NCBI GenBank assembly: GCA_948471205.1
Contig: CAOKRT010000012.1
Location: forward strand, 1 to 48,804
Length of the DNA stretch: 48,804 nt
Direction: 5' to 3'
DNA from: an uncultured Oscillospiraceae bacterium
Lineage (GTDB): Bacteria; Bacillota; Clostridia; Oscillospirales; Acutalibacteraceae
Of this stretch, positions 41,902-48,804 are shown one piece after another; within the stretch, counting starts at the first letter, position 1; the number at the start of each line of letters is the position of its first letter. The notes under the pieces are model-generated. The model was not told where the DNA came from. It was given only the letters and a program-made list of their open reading frames with translations, and searched no databases. The position numbers and the translations under genes were made by a program.

Positions 41902-43275
41902 GTGGAATTTAATGAAATGATGGAATATATAGAGCAGCTTCACACCCAGCGCCGCATAGGCGAACTGAAAAAGTATCTTAATGAAATAAACCCGGCAGAT
42001 ATAGCACAGCTTTTGGAAACGGTTGAAAATGAACGTACCCGTGTTTTTCTGTTCAGACTGCTTGCAAAAGAAAATGCAGCGCAGACCTTTGTTGAATTTG
42101 ACGGAGATACGCAGGAAAATCTGATAAGGGCATTTTCGGATACAGAGCTGAAAGAAGTGCTGGATGAGCTTTATATTGACGATGCGGCAGATATTATTGA
42201 GGAAATGCCGGCAACAATTGTGAAACGTATTCTGAAAAATACAGATCCGGAAACAAGGGAAGCTATCAATACAATTCTGAAATATCCCGAAGATTCGGCA
42301 GGTTCTATTATGACCCCCGAATTTGTTGATTTGAAAAAGGATATGACGGTTGAGGATGCCTTTAAACGAATCAGGCGAACAGGTCTTGATAAAGAAACAA
42401 TCTACACTTGCTATGTTACAGACGCGTCAAGGCATCTTATAGGTGTAACAACGGTTAAAGAACTGCTGTTAAGCGATTATGACGATGTTATAGAAGATTT
42501 CATGGAAACCAATGTGATTTCCATAAATACGCTTGATGACAGGGAAACGGCAACGCTGGCCCTTTCCAAGTATGACTTTCTGGCAATGCCTGTTGTTGAT
42601 ATGGAAAACAGGCTTGTGGGCATTATAACCGTTGATGACGCTATTGATGTTATTCAGGAAGAAAATACAGAAGATATTCAGAAAATGGCGGCGATTACGC
42701 CAACGGATACCCCGTATCTTAAAACGGATGTAATTGATTCATGGAAAAAAAGAATTCCGTGGCTTATGCTTCTTATGATTTCCGCAACGCTTACAAGCCA
42801 AATACTTACCACCTTTGAGGATAAGCTTCTCCAGGCTTCGGTGCTTACGGCATTTATTCCCATGCTTATGGGCACAGGCGGAAATTCAGGCGGTCAGTCA
42901 AGTGCTACAATTATTCGTGCGATATCGCTTGATGAAGTCAGGTTTAAGGATATTTTTAAGGTTATTTGGAAAGAATTCCGTATAGGGGCAATAAGCGGGC
43001 TTACACTTGCGGTTGTCTGTTTTATAAAACTGCTTTTGTTTGACCGTATTGTGCTTGGAAATGATGCGGTTACCTTTACCGTTTCTATTGTTATCAGCCT
43101 TACAATTTTGGTTGAAACCATATGCGCAAAAATAATCGGCAGCACGCTTCCGATTATAGCAAAGAAGCTTGGGTTAGACCCGGCCGTGCTGGCAAATCCG
43201 TTCATTACAACTATATCGGATGTTGTTTCGCTTCTTGTTTATTTCGGCTTTGCAGTGCTGATACTTCATTTATAA
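41902..43275 (+). CDS. mgtE: magnesium transporter MgtE
   Basis: A Mg2+ channel of 457 residues. The MgtE N domain (about 20-125) and two CBS domains (about 130-260, MTPEFV and DFLAMPVVD) form the Mg2+ sensor. The C-terminal five-TM domain has GTGGNSGGQSSATIIRA and the pore Asp in TTISDVVSLLVYF. GTG start at 41902 with AAAGGTG upstream. Only 38 bp separate it from the preceding gene, so there is no room for an M-box riboswitch and it is expressed with the rpe operon. Confidence 0.95.
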   Translation: MEFNEMMEYIEQLHTQRRIGELKKYLNEINPADIAQLLETVENERTRVFLFRLLAKENAAQTFVEFDGDTQENLIRAFSDTELKEVLDELYIDDAADIIEEMPATIVKRILKNTDPETREAINTILKYPEDSAGSIMTPEFVDLKKDMTVEDAFKRIRRTGLDKETIYTCYVTDASRHLIGVTTVKELLLSDYDDVIEDFMETNVISINTLDDRETATLALSKYDFLAMPVVDMENRLVGIITVDDAIDVIQEENTEDIQKMAAITPTDTPYLKTDVIDSWKKRIPWLMLLMISATLTSQILTTFEDKLLQASVLTAFIPMLMGTGGNSGGQSSATIIRAISLDEVRFKDIFKVIWKEFRIGAISGLTLAVVCFIKLLLFDRIVLGNDAVTFTVSIVISLTILVETICAKIIGSTLPIIAKKLGLDPAVLANPFITTISDVVSLLVYFGFAVLILHL

Positions 43276-43341
43276 AATGCTGCTAAACTGCGCATAAATT
43301 GTTGACAAATTTCAACAAAACCTATTAGAAATTTTTTGTAT

Positions 43342-43370
43342 TTGACAAGATTTTATTATCTTGTTATACT
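43342..43370 (+). promoter_or_regulatory. promoter of the zapA operon
   Basis: TTGACA at 43342-43347, 17-bp spacer, TATACT at 43365-43370. An inverted repeat ACAAGAT/ATCTTGT (43345-43351 and 43358-43364) fills the space between the two boxes. Confidence 0.82.
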
Positions 43371-43404
43371 AATACTGATTAAATAATAAAACGGAGGCAT
43401 AATG

Positions 43405-43755
43405 ATGACTCAAAAAAATAAAGTTCAGCTTAAAATATGCGGTGCAACATATACCATTGTTACGGAAGACGATCCTGAATATGTTGAAAGCCTCGGCGAG
43501 CTTCTTGATGCGGAAATGAAAAGCATTACAAGTGCAAATCCAAGCCTTTCCTTAATTCAGTGTGCGGTTCTTGTTGCGCTTGATCAGGCAGATAGCTGCA
43601 AAAAGGCTACTGCAGCAGCAGATAATCTTCGTGCACAGATTAAAGATTATATTGAAGATGCCGCAAGATCAAAGATTGAAGTGGATGTTGAAAGAAGAGA
43701 GATAGACAGGCTTAACAGAGAACTTGAAAATCTCAGGAAAAAGTTAAACGGATAA
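43405..43755 (+). CDS. zapA: cell division protein ZapA
   Basis: 116 residues, a Z-ring-associated protein that bundles FtsZ. The N-terminal globular part (KVQLKICGATYTIVTEDDPEYVESLGELLDAEMK) and the C-terminal coiled coil (about 70-115) fit ZapA. GGAGG lies 7 nt before ATG 43405 and 4 nt before ATG 43402; the former spacing is better. The U32 peptidase gene begins 6 nt after its stop. Confidence 0.9.
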   Translation: MTQKNKVQLKICGATYTIVTEDDPEYVESLGELLDAEMKSITSANPSLSLIQCAVLVALDQADSCKKATAAADNLRAQIKDYIEDAARSKIEVDVERREIDRLNRELENLRKKLNG

Positions 43756-43760
43756 TATTT

Positions 43761-45764
43761 ATGAAATTTGAAATTTTAGCTCCTGCCGGTTCGCAGGAGT
43801 CGCTTGCTGCCGGCGTAAGATGCGGTGCAAATGCGGTTTACCTTGGCGGTAAAGTGCTTAATGCCCGCCGTAATGCCGGCAATTTTAATGATGAAGAGCT
43901 TGAAAAGGCCGTTCAATACTGCCATGCAAGAAATGTTAAGGTTTATCTTACGCTTAATACATTATGCAGGGATCAGGAATTGTCTGAGGCATATGAACTG
44001 GTGAAAAAAGCTCTTGTTTTTGGGGTGGATGCTTTTATAGTGCAGGATATCGGTCTTATCAGAATGATAAAAGACTGTTTTCCCCAGGCAAAAATTCACG
44101 GTTCCACACAAATGAGTGTTATGACTGCCGAGGGTGTGAATGCACTTAAAGAAATGGGCGTTTCCCGTGCTGTTCTTCCCAGAGAAATGACGCAGGAAGA
44201 AATTGCCCAAATAAGAGAATGCACAGATATGGAACTGGAAATGTTTGTACACGGCGCACTTTGCATGAGTGTTTCCGGACAGTGCTATCTTTCGGCAATG
44301 CTTGGACAGAGAAGCGGCAACAGAGGTCTTTGTGCCCAGCCCTGCCGGCTTTCTTTTTCTGCAAATAACAGTAACAGTTTTGATTTAAGCCTGAAAGATT
44401 TAAGCCTTATAAGGCAGCTTTCTCAAATAGATAATCTTGGTGTTGTAAGCCTTAAAATAGAGGGCAGAATGAAGCGGCCGGAATATATTGCCGCCGCTGT
44501 TTCATCATTGAAGAAAGCAATAAACGGTGATTATTCCATAAAAGATGAAATCATGCTGAAAAGCGTTTTCAGCAGAAGCGGTTTTACACAGGGTTATTTT
44601 AAAAATGAAATGAACAGGGATATGTTCGGCATAAGGCAGAAAGACGATGTTATTGCCGCAAAGGATGTGCTCAAACAGTTGTCCCATCTTTATGATAATG
44701 AAAATCCGCTTGTGCCGGTTGACATTGCGTTTGAATGCCGAAAAGACAAGGCAGTTCAATTAACTGCACAGGCACTTGGAAAAAAGGTTGTTCTGCATGG
44801 TGAAATTCCCGAAAAGGCGGTTAATAAGCCCATGACAGAGGAAACGCTGAAGCAAAGGCTTTCCAAGCTCGGCGGCACACAGTTTTATGCGGATAATGTA
44901 AAAATAAAGCTTGACGACGGTTTGATAATTTCCGCTTCACATATAAATGCACTGCGAAGGGAAGCTGTTGAAAAGCTGTGCGAAACAGAGAGACGGAAGA
45001 TTGCGTGTTTTCCTCTTCCCGAAATATTGCCGCGTGTAAGGGCAGGTGCACCGTATTTTACGGCAAGATTTTCCGATGCATGCCAGATTCCGGATAAGCA
45101 TCCGTTTGAAAGAATATTTATTCCTATATGGTCTGCCATTGAAGATTTTGTTGATAACAGAGCAGGCGTTGAAATTCCGAGAGGGCTTTTCGGAAAAGAA
45201 AAAGACATTGAAAAAAGGCTGTTGGCACTTAAAAAAATCGGTGTAAAAAATGCTTTGTGCGGGAATATAGGTTCATACAGGCTTGCCGAAAGGCTTGGTT
45301 TTAACGTGTTCGGAGATTTTGGACTTAATGTGTTCAACAGTTTGTCTGCCAATCAGATTCATTCGCCTATTTTATCGTTTGAACTTCAGATAGAAGAGGC
45401 AAACAGAATCAATGCTGAAGATACAGGCGTTGTTGCATACGGAAAGCTTCCGCTTATGCTGACAAGAAACTGCCCGGTAAAAAATAATATCGGCTGCGAA
45501 AACTGCAGGAAACATGGCAGTCTTACGGACAGAAAAGGTATAAAATTTCCGGTTGTATGCTCGCCGTATCCGTGTGTTGAAATTCTGAACAGTGTGCCGC
45601 TCTATATGGCAGACAGAATGCATGAAATAAAAACAAATTTTATTCATTTTTATTTTACGGATGAAAGCGTGCAGGAAATTGACAGAATAATTGCACTTTA
45701 TAATAAAAATAGCAAGGCAGATTTTGATTATACAAGAGGACTTTATTACAGAGGAGTGTTGTAA
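43761..45764 (+). CDS. U32 family peptidase-like protein with DUF3656 (RlhA type)
   Basis: 667 residues. The U32 domain (about 1-310) has LAPAGSQESLAAGVRCGANAVYLGG (shown here in part), ELEMFVHGALCMSVSGQCYLS and GNRGLCAQPCR, with Cys residues for an Fe-S cluster. The middle is DUF3656-like, and more Cys lie near the end (NCPVKNNIGCENC). Members of this long form are now tied to prephenate-dependent RNA hydroxylation (RlhA; TrhP for tRNA) rather than proteolysis. Which RNA is modified here is not decidable. The maf gene starts directly after its stop. Confidence 0.88.
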   Translation: MKFEILAPAGSQESLAAGVRCGANAVYLGGKVLNARRNAGNFNDEELEKAVQYCHARNVKVYLTLNTLCRDQELSEAYELVKKALVFGVDAFIVQDIGLIRMIKDCFPQAKIHGSTQMSVMTAEGVNALKEMGVSRAVLPREMTQEEIAQIRECTDMELEMFVHGALCMSVSGQCYLSAMLGQRSGNRGLCAQPCRLSFSANNSNSFDLSLKDLSLIRQLSQIDNLGVVSLKIEGRMKRPEYIAAAVSSLKKAINGDYSIKDEIMLKSVFSRSGFTQGYFKNEMNRDMFGIRQKDDVIAAKDVLKQLSHLYDNENPLVPVDIAFECRKDKAVQLTAQALGKKVVLHGEIPEKAVNKPMTEETLKQRLSKLGGTQFYADNVKIKLDDGLIISASHINALRREAVEKLCETERRKIACFPLPEILPRVRAGAPYFTARFSDACQIPDKHPFERIFIPIWSAIEDFVDNRAGVEIPRGLFGKEKDIEKRLLALKKIGVKNALCGNIGSYRLAERLGFNVFGDFGLNVFNSLSANQIHSPILSFELQIEEANRINAEDTGVVAYGKLPLMLTRNCPVKNNIGCENCRKHGSLTDRKGIKFPVVCSPYPCVEILNSVPLYMADRMHEIKTNFIHFYFTDESVQEIDRIIALYNKNSKADFDYTRGLYYRGVL

Positions 45765-46331
45765 ATGCTTATATTAGCATCCAAATCACCAAGAAGAAAA
45801 GAACTTTTAAGTTTTATAACTAAGGATTTCATTGTTGTTTCCGAAGAGATTGACGAAACGGTTCCTTCCGATATGACGCCGGAAAATGCTGTGCTTTATC
45901 TCTCAAGAAAAAAGGCAGAGCTTTTTCAGAACAGTGAAGATGTTGTTATCGGTGCAGATACCGTTGTTGTTTTGAACGGAAGAATTCTGGGAAAGCCGGC
46001 GGATGAGGAAGAAGCATTTTCGATGCTGAAAGAGCTGAGCGGAAAAGAACATTCTGTTTTAACAGGCGTAACGCTTATCAGCCCGTCAGGTAAAAAATCA
46101 TTTTATAAGGAAACAAAGGTTAAATTTTTTGAACTTTCAGACGGAGAAATAAGTACCTATATTAAAACAGGCGAATGCATGGATAAAGCAGGCGCTTACG
46201 GCATTCAGGGCTACGGTTCACTTTTTGTTGAAAAAATAGACGGTGATTATTTTAATGTGGTCGGTCTTCCTGTTTCGTCACTGTACAGGGAACTTCAAAA
46301 CCCGTTTTTTAGTAATTTTAATAAAAATTAA
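45765..46331 (+). CDS. maf: Maf family nucleotide pyrophosphatase
   Basis: 188 residues. The N-terminal LILASKSPRRKELLS P-loop-like motif, EIDETVP, and the catalytic GADTVVVLNGRILGKPAD are all present, as are KAGAYGIQGYG and the end region. It removes pyrophosphate from dTTP/UTP or modified nucleotides and is linked to division arrest. ATG follows the U32 stop directly, with its ribosome site (GAGGAGTG) inside the upstream gene. Last recognisable gene before the change in base composition. Confidence 0.94.
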   Translation: MLILASKSPRRKELLSFITKDFIVVSEEIDETVPSDMTPENAVLYLSRKKAELFQNSEDVVIGADTVVVLNGRILGKPADEEEAFSMLKELSGKEHSVLTGVTLISPSGKKSFYKETKVKFFELSDGEISTYIKTGECMDKAGAYGIQGYGSLFVEKIDGDYFNVVGLPVSSLYRELQNPFFSNFNKN

Positions 46332-46407
46332 TATTAATTTGCTGTGCATTTCGCCGAAATTTGTATGAAAAAGTCAAGACTAAATTGCAAAAATTCATAA
46401 AAAAAAT

Positions 46408-47514
46408 TCAAGTAAGACACGCGACGCCTTCCTGGAAAACGGCTTCTGCGGTCCGGAAGCCCAGTATTTCACGGGGATAGTTATTGATCCAGTCTTCGAC
46501 CTTTTGGATCGCTTTCGCTGTGACTTTCCGGAAGTCTGTTCCTTTCGGGAACCAACGGCGGATCATTCTATTCACATTTTCGTTTGATCCTCTTTCGTAT
46601 GACGAATAGGGGTGACAATAGTATATCTTTGTCCTGTTGCCTTTGCGGCGACAGGACTTTTCCATTCCGGCACAGTCAGCGAATTCGGAACCGTTATCGA
46701 CAGTGATCGTTCGAAAGATTTTGCTGAAATTTGCGCCGTATTCACGTTCAAGGCTATCCAGGACGCGGACCACGCTTCGGGCGGTCTGGTCGCGCATAGG
46801 ACGAATGATTTCCCGTCTGGACTTTCTTTCGGTCAGAACCAGAAGGGTTTTCTTTGTTTTCTTCTTGCCTTCGACACAGTCCATTTCCCAGTCACCAACG
46901 ACCGCGCGATCGTCGATTTCTTTCGGGCGGTTTTCGATACTGGTTCCAGCCGGCGGCCGCTTCGCCCTCTTGACTTTGTTATACGGGCGTTTCTTTTGGC
47001 CTTTGACAGGAAGGTTCTTGTTCGTGACAGTCAAAAAGACGCCCTTGTCGATATAAGAATACAAGGTCGATTCACAGATCGACGTTTTGAATTCAAGGCC
47101 CTGTTCCTTAATTTCACCCAAGACGGCGGCCGGCGAATAACCGTCTTCGGCGATTTTCTTTTCGATATGCTGGGCCAGTTCGTGGTCGTTCCCGATTTTC
47201 AAGTCCGGACCTTTTGCGGCCAGGTGTTCACGGTAAGCCGCTTCGGCCATTTCCGGACTGTATCTTTCTTCTTCGGTCAGGTCGGAATTCGTATGAATAT
47301 AACGGCCACGCTTGATTTCGTTGTAGATCGTTTTCAGGTGAACGCCGATTTCGTCAGCGATTTCGATTCTGCTGACGCTGTCGCGCTCCATAGTGATTCC
47401 GGCTATTTGCAGTCTGGCGGCGAAGTCGGCCTGTGACAGTCGCTTCTTCAATCGTGCTTCGCGGATTCTGTTTCCGCTGATGTTCTTCCGGCCTTTATAG
47501 TCATATATTTTCAA
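46408..47514 (-). CDS. IS30-family transposase with XRE-like N-terminus
   Basis: 368 residues. The catalytic DDE set is complete: Asp212 (DWEMDCV), Asp273 (TVDNGSEF) and Glu312 (GSNENVNR), with RRWFPKGTDF after it. Residues 51-70 (EIADEIGVHLKTIYNEIKRG) are the IS30 helix-turn-helix, but residues 14-50 read like the first helices of a Cro/C1 regulator (GNRIREARLKKRLSQADFAA, SVSRIE) in place of the usual IS30 N-terminus. The start is TTG 47514 with GGAAGGAGGT upstream. Codons are G+C-rich and unlike the genes to the left. No convincing terminal inverted repeats were found by eye. Confidence 0.9.
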   Translation of the reverse strand: MKIYDYKGRKNISGNRIREARLKKRLSQADFAARLQIAGITMERDSVSRIEIADEIGVHLKTIYNEIKRGRYIHTNSDLTEEERYSPEMAEAAYREHLAAKGPDLKIGNDHELAQHIEKKIAEDGYSPAAVLGEIKEQGLEFKTSICESTLYSYIDKGVFLTVTNKNLPVKGQKKRPYNKVKRAKRPPAGTSIENRPKEIDDRAVVGDWEMDCVEGKKKTKKTLLVLTERKSRREIIRPMRDQTARSVVRVLDSLEREYGANFSKIFRTITVDNGSEFADCAGMEKSCRRKGNRTKIYYCHPYSSYERGSNENVNRMIRRWFPKGTDFRKVTAKAIQKVEDWINNYPREILGFRTAEAVFQEGVACLT

Positions 47515-47539
47515 GTTGTGACCTCCTTCCCGAAAATTT

Positions 47540-47599
47540 TGTGTTAATGTTCAGCGTCATTCTTGTTTTTAACACATTTTTCACGTATAATTGTGTTAA
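47540..47599. repeat. three TGTGTTAA boxes around the promoter
   Basis: TGTGTTAA at 47540-47547 and 47592-47599, and inverted (TTAACACA) at 47569-47576. The last two bracket the -10 box of the rightward promoter as an inverted repeat. Confidence 0.55.
47563..47591 (+). promoter_or_regulatory. promoter of the PH-like protein gene
   Basis: TTGTTT at 47563-47568, 17-bp spacer, TATAAT at 47586-47591, with AGGAAGGGGGG-like purines before ATG 47644. Confidence 0.65.
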
Positions 47600-47643
47600 A
47601 GGTCAGAACCTTATAAAGTTTACAAGTAGGAAGGGGGGATATA

Positions 47644-48303
47644 ATGCGAATAGTCGCTATTATATTCGGAATCCTGGCCGCGATTGTCGATCTGATCCTG
47701 GTGATTGTGTCGATCGCGGTTCCGGAAGTATCATTGTGGGGCTGGATCGTCGTCTTGACCATTGTCACCGCTGGGCTTTTTTTCAGTGCGAACAAGGTCA
47801 AGAAGCAGAAGGAAGCCAGACAGGCGGCACAAGTGGCCAGAAACACGCCGTTCATGGAAGAAACCGCGATTTCAGCGATCGCACAGGGCGAACTTCCTGT
47901 TGTAACGGGGACGCCGGTTCTTTTGGAAGAAGGCGAAGTCGCCCATTATTACGCGCCGGCGACGAAGATCGTCACGAAGAACAAGGCTGTCGGCCGAACC
48001 GGAAGCGGTGCTGGCGTCCGTGTCCGCGTTGCGAAGGGCGTGTCGGTAAGCACTGGCGGCGGTTCCAGTCGGACGGTTTACGGCGAAGTGACAGAAACCT
48101 ATTCAGGCGCTATCGTTTTAACGAATAGGCGGATCGTCTTCATTCATAACCAGGCCGGTTTCGAATGTAAGATTTCAGCATTGACAGCGGTGACACCTGT
48201 CGACGGCTCTGTCGTCGTACAGGCCGGATCGAAGACATATCAGTTTTCAGTCGCGCGACAGGACCTTTTCGTGTCGGCTCTTTCAATGGTCACCGGAAAA
48301 TAA
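47644..48303 (+). CDS. two-TM protein with PH-like (YokE-type) domain
   Basis: 219 residues. Two TM segments (about 3-25 and 31-50) lie at the N-terminus, then a basic stretch, and a cytoplasmic PH-like beta domain (about 90-215) with a Gly/Ser/Val-rich insert (GVRVRVAKGVSVSTGGG) and TNRRIVFIHN. Function unknown. AAGGGGGGATATA precedes the ATG. Codons are strongly G+C-rich, as in the transposase and amidase genes around it and unlike the chromosome to the left. Confidence 0.75.
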   Translation: MRIVAIIFGILAAIVDLILVIVSIAVPEVSLWGWIVVLTIVTAGLFFSANKVKKQKEARQAAQVARNTPFMEETAISAIAQGELPVVTGTPVLLEEGEVAHYYAPATKIVTKNKAVGRTGSGAGVRVRVAKGVSVSTGGGSSRTVYGEVTETYSGAIVLTNRRIVFIHNQAGFECKISALTAVTPVDGSVVVQAGSKTYQFSVARQDLFVSALSMVTGK

Positions 48304-48340
48304 AAAAGGCGGTCAGGGAATATCCCTGGCCGCTTTCCTT
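48303..48340. terminator. bidirectional terminator between convergent genes
   Basis: GCGGTCAGGGA (48309-48319), loop ATA, TCCCTGGCCGC (48323-48333). The minus-strand copy is followed by six T and ends the amidase gene; the plus-strand side has CTTTCCTTTT. Confidence 0.82.
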
Positions 48341-48346
48341 TTGCCG

Positions 48347-48804
48347 CTATGCTTTTTTCAGGTTTGCCGCATTGACGGCCGCTGTGACTGTCTTTCCGAT
48401 ACCAATGACCACACGGTCGCCGTCGGCTTCGATCACGTCATATTTGTCATAATAGGTCTTGAAGGCTTTCCCTGTGTAGGTGACAGCTTTCAGGACCTTT
48501 ACTTTATCACCCTTCTCGAAAGACTGGGCGGCCTGGGTGTCTGCCGGAATTTTGATTTTCTGGCCGACGCGGATCAGGTTCGCGTTTGCGATCCTGTTAT
48601 AAGCCGCGATCTTCTGATAGGTCGTCCCGTACTTCTGGGCGATCTTCGACAGTGTTTCGCCAGCTTTGACAGTGTGGATCACTTCGCCGGTGGCCGGTTT
48701 ATTCTCTGCCGGCCTTTCGGCACTGGCGCCCAGGCGGCGGTTGACTTCGGCCGCGATTTCACCGTGGCGGTTATACAGGTAGTCGCCAGGACAAGCCTTG
48801 TTTG
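48347..48804 (-). CDS. C-terminal part of a phage-type amidase with LysM domain (partial)
   Basis: The frame is open to the right window edge, about 151 residues. It begins with [11 protein letters not shown], typical of the end of an Amidase_2 (N-acetylmuramoyl-L-alanine amidase) domain, where that Cys is the third zinc ligand. [14 protein letters not shown] closes that domain, then a linker, a LysM domain ([20 protein letters not shown] to GQKIKIP), and a C-terminal SH3-like segment ([24 protein letters not shown]). A GTG at 48682 would give only the LysM part and is not the true start. Such architecture is usual in prophage endolysins. The N-terminal zinc His residues lie outside the window. 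Confidence 0.85.
   Translation of the reverse strand, partial: NKACPGDYLYNRHGEIAAEVNRRLGASAERPAENKPATGEVIHTVKAGETLSKIAQKYGTTYQKIAAYNRIANANLIRVGQKIKIPADTQAAQSFEKGDKVKVLKAVTYTGKAFKTYYDKYDVIEADGDRVVIGIGKTVTAAVNAANLKKA

Noticed and set aside
46612-47436. Long open frame of 274 codons on the plus strand
   Set aside because: It is the antisense shadow of the IS30 transposase; its translation has no recognisable domain, while the minus strand has a complete DDE set.
46366-47583. TGAAAAA at 46366-46372 and TTTTTCA at 47577-47583 as possible terminal inverted repeats of the IS element
   Set aside because: Only seven AT-rich bases match and the flanking bases do not, so chance is likely; no target duplication was seen.

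Overview
The window reads as chromosome of an anaerobic, endospore-forming, butyrate-producing gut Firmicute, most likely in the Oscillospiraceae/Ruminococcaceae part of the Clostridia. The evidence is a complete thl-crt-hbd-bcd-etfB-etfA butyryl-CoA cluster, a SpoIIE phosphatase, a small protein resembling the Spo0A C-terminal domain, a flavodiiron oxygen/NO reductase, low G+C and AT-rich promoters. No rRNA, tRNA or CRISPR array was seen. The assignment comes from gene content, not a database search.

Layout. 1-8 kb: a response regulator/ABC transporter/histidine kinase module, a DUF2804 protein, and a second two-component pair with a large extracellular sensor. 8-17 kb: an MFS symporter, GAPDH, then the butyrate operon. 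A near-consensus Rex operator overlaps the -35 box of the operon promoter, so the NADH-consuming genes are probably redox controlled. 17-22 kb: an Ig-like surface protein, YlmH, an asparaginase, and a minus-strand NfeD/SPFH/YbjQ membrane operon. Upstream of that operon lies a promoter-structured RNA-terminator unit of about 120 nt that I cannot name. 22-32 kb: a ClC antiporter, a GPH symporter with an anchored partner protein, a branched-chain aminotransferase, an NSS symporter with a flavodiiron protein, and a third MFS symporter. 32-39 kb: spoIIE-glmS, a low-molecular-weight phosphatase, an ABC-F ATPase with one degenerate ATP site, and a small Spo0A_C-like/XRE regulator pair. 39-46 kb: rpe with two cell-envelope proteins and mgtE, then zapA-U32 peptidase-maf.

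From about 46.4 kb to the end base composition changes abruptly to G+C-rich. This part holds an IS30-type transposase with an XRE-like N-terminus, a two-TM PH-like protein, and the C-terminal part of a phage-type amidase with LysM. It looks like foreign mobile/prophage DNA, or possibly an assembly junction.

How the parts work together: GAPDH makes NADH; Hbd and the Bcd-Etf complex consume it while making butyryl-CoA, with likely ferredoxin reduction. Na+/sugar-type symporters, a glutamine-fructose-6-phosphate transaminase and envelope genes supply substrates and the cell wall. The terminal butyrate enzymes (but or ptb-buk) and rex itself are not in the window.
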